Assembly: GCA_029783825.1 (NCBI GenBank)
Contig: JAREIK010001482.1
Coordinates: 53,223-117,222, forward strand
Reading direction: 5' to 3'
Source of the DNA: Sapria himalayana
Taxonomy: Eukaryota; Streptophyta; Magnoliopsida; Malpighiales; Rafflesiaceae
DNA: 64,000 bases
Shown: positions 54,475 to 64,000 of the stretch, one piece after another
Position numbering within the stretch: the first letter of the stretch is position 1
Layout: each line of letters opens with the position of its first letter
Translations under genes and position numbers: made by a program
The notes under the pieces: generated by a model
The model's input: only the letters and a program-made list of their open reading frames with translations
Told to the model about the DNA's origin: nothing
Databases searched by the model: none

Positions 54475-55540
54475 TCATTATGCGCACTGCGTCCTTTCCA
54501 TTCGTATTTGTCCAAGCCTTTTGGAGGAACCTGAATGATGCACCATATTAAAACTATGCAAATATAAGATTGTGCATGTGTGTGATATGCAGCATCAAGC
54601 ATTTTCATATGTCATTGCTATGCAATGAAATACATGTAAAACTAAATACCCATAAATCCACAAGTCCATATCTACGGCACTTTATCAATTCATTCTCACC
54701 TCTGAATTTCACATTCTTTTGCTCCAATGATCCTCAAAAGAGTATCTCTTGGGTTAGAATGATTCCTCCTCGAGCTCCAAGTGGCTGTATGTTGCACCGA
54801 CAAAATATCAAAAAATATGCATGCATCGGTGTGCATGTGTGATGAGGTCCATCTCATAGTCTAATTATCTATGCGTACAACCAAGCTAGAATACAAGTAA
54901 AATTACAAAATGCTATAAAGATCGGTATTCTGCTCCCGGGAGTGTAGCATCGCCTAATATGTAATTTACAAAATGCATTAGTGGGCTCCACTTAGAGATA
55001 CTAATGGGTCCAGTTGCCCCTCATTGCATGCTACATAGAGTAACAGACAAGATTGTGTATGTGAGTATGTAATGATCTGCCTCTACAAGTACATGGTGCA
55101 TACAAAGTCCAAAATACAAATAAGACTACAATCATAAACTACAAGTTTGAATCTTTCGCTCCCGTGTGGCTGGTCTGGACTTCATTGCTTACTAGCCCTA
55201 CTTGGTGATGCTTCGGATTTTTCCGGCTCTCTAATTAATCATGGATTACCCACTACTCATGTTGGGCGACGGTTTGGTGGCCCTCTATGCTGCCTGATAG
55301 GGCTAGTGGAACCCAATCCAAGCTACTCCTGGGTTTACTCCCGACCATTTGCTCGGTCTCGTCAGTTGTCTGAATGTTATCATTCTGGCCTCTTTGTGGG
55401 TTCCTCTACAAGATGGTGGCCCATTCTTCTGGCTACTTCTACGACTTGCTGGCCCATCTAAATTCTACACCAAAATAGATAAGAATATGTGCTCGTGTGT
55501 ATTGTGGTCCATCGCTATGTGTGTGTGGTGCAGTAGTATC
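54473..55540. repeat. GC-richer duplicated repeat, copy 2
   Basis: Homologous end to end with 49827-50893, starting AGTCATTATGCGCACTGCG. It has 90-codon (54570) and 104-codon (55147, starts MNLSLPCGWSGLH) frames equivalent to those in copy 1; the first is altered at its end by a small indel near 54780. Upstream flanks differ (telomere-like heptamers here, microsatellite in copy 1). Downstream flanks are the same satellite monomer. Confidence 0.85.
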
Positions 55541-57351
55541 AGGGTTTATGAGTTAGTAATTTAAGTATTTAGGTATTTTGTGGTTTATAGGTTTTATTTA
55601 TACAATTAAATAACAAAAAAATTATTTTTATGATTTTTTTTCATTTTCAAGGTTATAACCATTGAAAATATTATAATTTTTAATTTTTTTCAAATGTTAA
55701 TACAATATTTAATTATAATAATCATGAAAATTAAATATCATGTAAATTCAATATAAATAATTTTTTTGATCGATATTATAATACTTATCATAAAATAGAT
55801 TAATAAACTATTATTAATAAGATAGATATTAATTAAAATATATTTGCAAAACCTAAAACGATTCAAAATCAAAGTAAAATATATTACTAAATAATAATTT
55901 TTTATTTTTAAATTTTTGATTCTTTTTATAAGCTTATAAATTTTTTTGATGAAGATAAATTATTTAAATTATATTTTTCTCATTCATAATTTTATTTTGC
56001 AATTAATATTTCTATAAAAATAAACTAATAAATAATTAAAATGAATATTGAAATTATAATGAATAGAAATAAAAATGAGATTTATAATTAATTATTTAGG
56101 GTATATCGATTTAATGGTTTAAGTATTTAGGAGTTTAGAAGTTTAGTGATTTAAATTTTTAGGCATTTAGTAGTTTATATGTTTCATTTAAATAATGAAA
56201 TAACAAAAAAAATATTTTTCAAATTTTCTTCAATTTTGAAGGTTATAACCTTTATAAATATAATAATTTTTAAATTTTTTTCAAATGTGAATACAATATT
56301 TAGTTATAATAAACTTAATAATTATATATCATGTAAATTAAAAATAAACAATTTTATTGATAGATATTAATAAACTAAATATAAATATAAATATAATAAT
56401 GATCAAAAAAAAATTAATAAACAATTATTTATTGATAGATATTTATATATTATTTATAAATACCTAAACCTTTAAAGATGGTTTAAATGTTTAAGTATTT
56501 AAGGGTTTTGGCGTATATGAGTTTAATGATTAAAGCATTTAGGCATTTAGTAGTTTATAGGTTTTATATAAACAATAAAATAACAAAAAAATTATTTTTG
56601 TGATTATCTTATTTTCAAAGATGATAACCTTTAAAAATATAATAATTTTTAAATTATTTTCAAATGTAAATATAATATTTAGTTATAATAATCTTTATAA
56701 TTATATATCATGTAAATTCAATATAAACAATTTTATTAATAAATATTCTAATAATGATCAAAAAATAAATTAATAATCTATTATTAATAAGATAGATATC
56801 AATTAAAATATAAATACAAAACCTAAAATGATTCAGAAGCAAAGCAAAATATATTAATATATAATAATTTTTTGTTTTGAAAATTTTTATTATTTTAAAA
56901 AGTTTATCTATAAATTTTTGATGAAAAATAATTTATATAAATTATTTTGGTCTAGCTCAATTTATTTTGAAATTAATATTTATATATAAATAAACAAATA
57001 AATAATTAAAATGAATATTAAAAATTATAATTAAAAAAATGAGATTTTTTATTTATTATTTAAGGATACTATTATAATTTAAATTAGATCTGTCTCACTA
57101 ATAATTTATTTTGTAATTAATATTTCTATAAAAATAAACTGATAAATAATTTAAATAAAAATTTAAAATTATACTAAATAAATATTAAAATGAGATTTAT
57201 GAATTATTATTAATGTTTACCAGTTTAATATTTTAAGTATTTAGAGGTTTTGTCGTTTAGGAGTTTAGTGATTTATGTTTTTAGGCATTTAGTGGTTTAT
57301 AGGTTTCATTTAAACAATGAAATAAAAAAAATATTTTTGATATTTTTTCAC

Positions 57352-57379
57352 ATTTTCAAAGGTTATAACCTTTGAAAAT
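57352..57379. other. Perfect 28-bp palindrome (satellite dyad)
   Basis: ATTTTCAAAGGTTA plus its inverse, preceded by CAC and followed by ATGAT. The outer right side is intermediate between the common form (ATAAT) and the fully symmetric form at 52730-52765 (GTGAT). Confidence 0.88.
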
Positions 57380-57885
57380 ATGATAATTTTAAATTTTTTT
57401 AAAAATGTGAATACAATATTTAGTAATAATAATCATTATAATTATATATAATATAAATTAAATATAAACAATTTTATTGATAGATATGATATCAATTATC
57501 AAAAAAAAATTAATATGTTATTATTAATATGATAGATATAAATTAAAAAAGCTAAATTTTTCAAAAACAATGTAAAATTTATTACTAAATAATAATTTTT
57601 GTTTTTTAGTTTTTGCTTCTTTCTATAAGCTTATATTTTTTTTTGATGAGAAATAAATTATTTAAATTATATTTGTATCACTCATAATTTATTTTGTAAT
57701 TAATATTTCAATATATTATTTAAATTATATTTAAGGGTTATGAGTTTAAAGGTTTTAGTATTTAGGTGCTTCGGGGTTTAGGAGTTTAGAGATTTATGTG
57801 TTTAGGCATTTAATGGTTTATAAGTTTTATTTAAACAATGATATAACAAAAAATTTATTTTTGTTATTTTTTATCATTTTTGAAG

Positions 57886-59632
57886 GTTATAACCTTTGAA
57901 AATATAACAATTTTTAAATTTTTTTATATGTAAATACTATATTTAGTTATGATAATCTTAATAATTATATATCATGTTAATTCAATATAAACAATTATAT
58001 TGATAGATATTATATTAATGATCAAAAAATAAATTAATAAACTATTATTAATAAGATAAGATTTTATTTTAAATATATTTGCAAAAAGTAAATTTATTCA
58101 AAATCAAAATAAAATATATTACTAAATAATGATTTTTTTGATGTTTTGCTTCTTTTTATAAGTTTATATTTTTTTTTATTAAAAGTAAATTATTTAAATT
58201 ATATTTGTCTTCCTCATAATTTATTTTAATTTATAATTCTATAAAAATAAACTAATAAATAATTAAAATAAAAATTTAAAACTATAATGAATACAAATAA
58301 AATAGAGACTTATTATTAATTATTTAGGATATACTAGTTTAATGGTTTAAGTATTTAGTCGTTTTGGGGTTTAGTGATTTAAGTGTTTAGGCCATTAGTG
58401 ATTTATAGTTTTTATTTAAAGAATGAAAAAATAAAAAATTTAATTTTTTGATTTTTTTTAATTTTTGAAGGTTATAACCTTTGAAAATATAACAATTTTA
58501 AATTTTTTTTATATGTGAATATTATATTTAGTTATGATAATCTTAATAATCATATATCATGTAAATTCAATATAAACAATTATATTGTTAGATATTATAT
58601 TAATGATCAAAAAATAAATTAATAAACTATAATTAATAAGAAAGATTTATTTAAAATATATTTGCAAAACGTAAATTTATTCAAAATCAAAATAAAATAT
58701 ATTACTATATAATAATATTTTTGATGTTTTGCTTCTTTTTATAAGTTTATATTTTTTTTATTAAAAGTAAATTATTTAAATTATATTTGTCTTCCTCATA
58801 ATTTATTTTTAATTTATAATTCTATAAAAATAAACTAATAAATAATTAAAATGAATATTTAAAACTATATTGAACACAAATAAAATAGAGATTTATTATT
58901 TATTTTTTAGGATATACTAGTTTAATGGTTTAAGTATTTAGGTGTTTAGGGGTTTAGTGATTTAAGTGTTTATGCCTTTAGTGATTAATAGTTTTTATTT
59001 AAAGAATGAAAAAATAAAAAATTTAATTTTTGTTTTTTTTTAATTTTTGAAGGTTATAACCTTTGAAAATATAACAATTTTAAATTTTTTTATATGTGAA
59101 TACTATATTTAGTTATGATAATCTTAATAATTAATATCATGTAAATTCAATATAAACAATTATATTGTTAGATATTATATTAATGATCAAAAAATAAATT
59201 AATAAACTATTATTAATAAGAATGATTTTATTTAAAATATATTTGCAAAACGTAAATTTATTCAAAATCAAAATAAAATATATTACTATATAATAATTTT
59301 TTGATGTTTTGCTTCTTTTTATAAGTTTATATTTTTTTTATTAAAAGTAAATTATTTAAATTATATTTGTCTTCCTTATAATTTATTTTTAATTTATAAT
59401 TCTATATAAATAAACTAATAAATAATTAAAATGAATATTTAAATCTATAATGAATACAAATAAACTAGAGATTTATTATTTATTATTTAGGATATACTAG
59501 TTTAATGGTTTAAGTATTTAGGTGTTTTAGGGTTTAGTGATTTAAGTGTTTAGGCCTTTAGTGATTAATAGTTTTTATATAAAGAATTAAAAATAAAAAA
59601 TTTAATTTTTTAATTTTTTTAAAATTTTGAAG
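57886..59632. repeat. Recent local triplication of a G-class monomer (about 582 bp)
   Basis: The dyad core GTTATAACC starts at 57886, 58471, 59053 and 59633, spacings of 585, 582 and 580. The three units share ATATAACAATTTTTAAA, GTTATGATAATCTTAATA, CTTCCTCATAATTTATTTT and TTTAGGATATACTAGTTTAA and differ far less from each other than from other neighbours, which implies recent unequal exchange. Confidence 0.85.
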
Positions 59633-62076
59633 GTTATAACCTTTGAAAATATAATAATATTTAATTTTTTTGAAATGTTAATATAATATTTAGTTATAAT
59701 AATCTTAATAATTATATACAATGTAAACTCAATATAAATAATTTTATTTATACATATTATAATAATGATCAATAAAAAATTAATAAACTATTATTAATAA
59801 GAATGATATAAATTAAAATATAATTACAAGATATAAAATGATTCAAAATCAAAATAAAATATATTACTAAATAATAAATTTTTGTTTTTAAAAATTTGCC
59901 TATTTTTATAAGGATATATATTTTTTTAGATGAAAAATAAATTATTTATATAAGATCTGTCTCACTAATAATTTATTTTGTAATTAATATTTCTATAAAA
60001 ATAAACGGATAGATAATTAATATAAAAATTTTAAATTATACTTAATAAAATTAAATTGATATTTATGATTTTTTATTAATGTACACCTATTTAATGGTTT
60101 AAGTAATTAGAGGTTTTGTCATTTAGGAGTATAGCAATTTATGTTTTTAGGCATTTAGTGGTTTATAGGTTTTATTTAAACAATAAAATAATAAAAAAAA
60201 TTTATAATTTTTTGTAATTTTCATAGGTTATAACCTTTCAAAATATAATAATATTTAAAATTTTTTGAAATGTGAATACAATATTTAGTTATTTTAATAT
60301 TAATAATTATATATCATATAAATTCAATATAAACAATTTTATTGATAGATAATATAATAATGATCAAAAATTAAATTAATAATCTATTAATATTAAGATA
60401 GATATTAATTAAAAAATATTTACAATACCCAAATCGATTCAAGATTAAACTATAATATATTACTGTATAATAATTTTTAATTTTAAAATTTTTACTTCTT
60501 TTATAAGCGTATATATTTTTTTTGATTTAAAATAAATTATTTAAATTATATTTGTCGCACTCATAATTTACTTTGTAATAAATATTTTATAAAAATAAAC
60601 TAATAAATAATTAAAATCAATATTTAAAATTATGATATATAAAATAAAAATTGGATTTATTAATTATTAAGATGTATATAGCGGTTTAATGGTTTATGTA
60701 TTTAGGATGTTACTGATTTACCTATATATGCATTTAGTGGTTTATATGTTTTATTTAAATAATAAAATTACAAAAAATTTATTTTTGTTATTTTTTGATA
60801 TTTTCAAAGGTTATAACCTATGAAAATACAATAAATTTTAAATTTTTTTCTAAAGTGAATACAATCTTTAGTTATAATAATCATTATATTTATATATCAT
60901 ATAAATTCAATATTAAAAATTTTATTGATAAATATTCTAATAATGATCGAAAAATAAATTAATAATCTATTATTAATAAGATAGATATCAATTAAAATAT
61001 AATTACAGAACCTAAAATGATTTAGAAGCAAAGAAAAATATATTACTATATAAGAATTTTTTTTTGAATTTTTTTTCCTTTAAAAAAGATTATGTATATT
61101 TTTTTGATGAAAAATAATTTATATAAATTATATTTTGAAACTCATATTTTATTCTGTAATTAATATATTTATAAAAATAAACAAATAAATAATTAAAATG
61201 AAAATTTAAAATTATAATGAAATAAAATGAGATTTATTATTTATTATTTAGAGATACCGGTTTAATTTAAATTAGATATTTCTCACTGATAATTTATTTT
61301 GTAATTAACATTTCTATAAAAATAAACTGATAAATATTAAAATAAAAATTTAAAATTATACTGAATAAAATTTAAAATGAGATTTATTATTTATTCTTAT
61401 TGTATACTAGTTTAATGGATTAATTATTTAGAGGTTTTCTAATTTAGGATTTTAGCGATTTATGTTTTTAGGCTTTTAGTGGTTTATACGTTTTATTTAA
61501 AAAAATAAAATAAGAAAAAAAAATTTATAATTTTTTCTCATTTTCATAGGTTATAACCTTTGAAAATATAATAATATTTAAAGTTTTTTGAAATGTGAAT
61601 ACAATACTTAGTTATAATAATATTAATAATTATATATCATATAAATTCAATATAAACAATTTTATTGATATATATTATAATAATGATCAAAATTAAATTT
61701 ATAAACTATTTATATTAAGATAGATTTTAATTAAAAAATAATTAGAAAACCCAAATTGATTCAAAATTATAGTAAAATATATTTATGGATAACAATTTTT
61801 AATTTTTAAATTATATTTGTTGCACTCATAATTTATTTTGTAATAAATATTTCTATAAAAATAAACTAATAAATAATTAAAATGAATATTTAAAATTATA
61901 ATAAATAGAATTAAAAATTAGATTTATTAATTATTAAGTAGTATATAGCGGTTTAATGGTTTATTTATTTTGGCATTGCGGGTTTAGAAGTTTACTGATT
62001 TAACTGTGCATGCATTTAGTGGTTTATAGGTGTTATTATAAAAAATATCAAATAATTTATTTTTTTTATTTTTTGG

Positions 62077-62103
62077 TATTTTCAAAGGTAACCTTTGAAA
62101 ATA
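62077..62103. other. Dyad variant with a shortened centre, 13-bp arms kept
   Basis: TATTTTCAAAGGT, one central A, then ACCTTTGAAAATA. Compared with the standard copy the TTATAA centre has lost bases, but both arms are perfectly complementary. Confidence 0.87.
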
Positions 62104-62870
62104 TAATAATTTTTAAATTTTTTTCAAAAGTAAATACAATATTGAGTTATAATAATCATTATATTTATATATCATATAAATTCAATATAAATATTTTTAT
62201 TGATAAAAATTCTAATAATGATCAAAGAATTAATTAATAATCTATTATTAATAAGATAAATATCAATTTTAATATAATTACAAAACCTAAAATGATTCAG
62301 AAACAAAGCAAAATATATTAATATATAATAATTTTTTGTTTTGAATTTTTTTTCTTTTAAAAAGTTTATCTATATTTTTTTGATGAAAAATAATTCTATG
62401 AATTATATTTGTCTAACTCAATTTATTCTGTAATTAATAATTATATAAAAATAAACAAATTAATAATTAAAATGAATATTTTAAATTATAATGAAAAAAA
62501 TAATATTGAGATTTATTATTTATTATTTAGGGTATACCGGTTTAAAATGATTATATATTTAGGGTTTTCGAGATTTAGGAGTTATTCATTTAAGTATTTA
62601 GGAATTTAGTGGTTTATAGGATTTATTTAAACAATGAAATAAGAAAAAAATTATTTTTGTTATTTTTTCACATTTTCAAAGGTTATAACATTTGAAAATA
62701 TAATAATTTTAAAACTTTTTTAAATTGTGAATAAAATATTTAGTAATAATAATCATTATTATTATATATAATATAAACTAATTATAAATAATTTTATTGA
62801 TAGATATTATATCAATTATCAAAAAATAAATTAATAAACTATTATTAATATGATAGATATAAATTAAAAT

Positions 62871-63170
62871 AACTTAATAAACTGTTCAGCATCTCTATCT
62901 CTTCTCTCTGTGCGATTTATCGCGACTATTCTATGTGTTGCATACTGTAAGACATTTCTGTTGATTTAATCTGTAACGCATAAGCATTTTCTAGTAGATT
63001 TAGCTAGTCGTACTGAGCGACTAGCGAACCACATTATTTTCGGTGTTTATTTCTCATTTTTTGATTCTATCATGAAAGGTTGCTGAATTGGGATATATAT
63101 ATATTACTTGTTTTCTGTAGTTTCTGTGTTTCTGTATCTCAATCTCACTACCGTGGAAGCACAATTGCCC
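62871..63170. other. Unidentified 300-bp insertion replacing part of a monomer
   Basis: Unique sequence beginning near AACTTAATAAACTGTTCAGC and ending near GGAAGCACAATTGCCC. It contains a pyrimidine-rich stretch (ATCTCTATCTCTTCTCTCTG) and a 6-bp inverted repeat TAGTCG…CGACTA near 63008. The style resembles a plant 5' untranslated or LTR region, but there is no long frame. Satellite before it stops at the AAATTAAAAT position of the monomer and resumes about 330 bp later in phase (TATGGTATACC), so satellite was lost as well as DNA gained. Confidence 0.6.
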
Positions 63171-64000
63171 AATAATTATATATGGTATACCAATTTAATG
63201 GATCGATTATTTAGGGGTTTTGTCATTTAGGAGTTTTCAATTTATGTTTTTAGGCATTTAGTGGTATATAGGTTTTATTTATATAATAAAAATAAAAAAT
63301 ATTTTTTTTGATTTTTTTTGATTTTCAAAGGTTATAACCTTTGAAAATAAAATAATTTTTAAAATCTTTTGAAATGTGAATACCATGTATAATTATATTA
63401 ATCTTATTAATTATATATCATATAAATTCAATATAAATAATTTTAATGATAGATATTATAATAATGATCAAAAATTGATTTAATAAACTATTATTAATAA
63501 TATAAATATTAATTAAAATATATTTACATAACACAAAATGATTCAAAATCAAATCAAAATATATTACTAAATAATAATATTTAATTTTTAATTTTTTCCA
63601 TCTTTTTATAAGCTTATATATTTTATGACTAAAAATAAATTTTATAAATAATATCTATCTCACTCGAAATTTATTTTGTAATTAATTTTTCTAAAAAATT
63701 AAAATATAAATAATTAAAATTAATATTTAAAATTAAAATAAATAGAAATAAAAATGAGATTTATTATTTATTAAGTAGTATACAACTGTTATAAGGTTTA
63801 TGTATTTAGGGGTTTCGGGTTTTATGAGCTACTGATTTAAGTAAGTAAACATTTAATGGTCTATAGGTTTAATTTAAAAATTAAATAACAAAAAATTTAT
63901 TATTTGTATTATTTCTCATTTTTTATGATTATAACCATTGAAAATATAATAATTTTTAAATTTTTTTCAAAAGTGAATACAATATTTATTTATAATAATC
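63171..64000. repeat. AT-rich satellite array, block 6 (runs off the window)
   Basis: C-class box (63185), a perfect 28-bp dyad at 63321-63348, then a D-class box (63780) and its dyad near 63920. C followed by D keeps the order seen elsewhere. The array continues beyond the window. Confidence 0.93.
63321..63348. other. Perfect 28-bp palindrome (satellite dyad)
   Basis: ATTTTCAAAGGTTA followed by its exact inverse, in a C-class monomer. Confidence 0.9.

Larger units (their letters stand above)
55541..62870. repeat. AT-rich satellite array, block 5
   Basis: Thirteen or so monomers. The first 320 bases match 50894-51240. Two atypical units (56105 and 56490) are followed by F (57060), J (57730), three successive G-type units (58330, 58920, 59480), an F-like box (60070), K (60690), F (61260), K (61950) and H (62540). 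No gene is seen. It ends at an unrelated 300-bp insertion. Confidence 0.93.

Noticed and set aside
63008..63028. TAGTCG…CGACTA inverted repeat as a terminator or RNA gene
   Set aside because: Only six base pairs, with no gene context; likely chance.
1..64000. Organellar (plastid or mitochondrial) insertion as the source of the AT-rich DNA
   Set aside because: No organelle gene, tRNA or rRNA is recognisable, and the sequence is a tandem satellite.

Overview
This window is plant nuclear heterochromatin: about 48 kb of a very AT-rich satellite array interrupted by transposons and other insertions. No intact host gene, rRNA or tRNA is visible. The plant assignment rests on a CACTA (En/Spm) element with a plant-type transposase gene, a plant-type hAT element, and degenerate TTTAGGG-like (plant telomere) motifs in the satellite and in one insertion. 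The species cannot be named from the sequence.

Layout. Satellite occupies 1-15652, 22154-27243, 30938-48145, 50894-53290, 55541-62870 and 63171-64000. Monomers are mostly 580-600 bp, with one class near 530-545 bp and a composite class near 720-755 bp. I estimate roughly 80 copies. Each monomer has four zones: a telomere-like box (…TTTAGG…GTTTAGGCATTTAGTGG), a near-perfect dyad built on TTTTCAAAGG-TTATAA-CCTTTGAAAA, a long A+T tract with a TAAGCTTA site in many copies, and in many copies a GGTATACC box. Monomer variants recur in the same order (A-B-C-D-E, J-G, G-A, F-K), so the array has higher-order structure.

Insertions. (1) A 6501-bp CACTA element at 15653-22153 has a TTA target duplication, large GTAGCTA-rich subterminal arrays and a five-exon minus-strand transposase pseudogene with two in-frame stops. 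Nested in it are a 1.08-kb element flanked by 15-bp direct repeats (with 179-bp tandem repeats inside) and a 159-bp MITE-like inverted repeat. (2) A 3694-bp hAT element at 27244-30937 has the 8-bp target duplication GCATTTAG and a decayed transposase. (3) A diverged CTAT/CTGT microsatellite lies at about 48400-49826, next to a scrambled satellite junction. (4) A GC-richer repeat of about 1.07 kb occurs twice (49827-50893 and 54473-55540); its homology runs on into the satellite, giving a duplication with an offset of about 4.65 kb. (5) There is an unidentified 1.1-kb insertion at 53290-54413, then a heptameric telomere-like run. (6) A 300-bp unidentified insertion at 62871-63170 replaces part of a monomer.

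Nothing here works together as a pathway. The most notable signal is the satellite's conserved dyad. Several variant copies keep their arms complementary even where the sequence or centre has changed, which hints at arm-to-arm conversion or selection on the palindrome.
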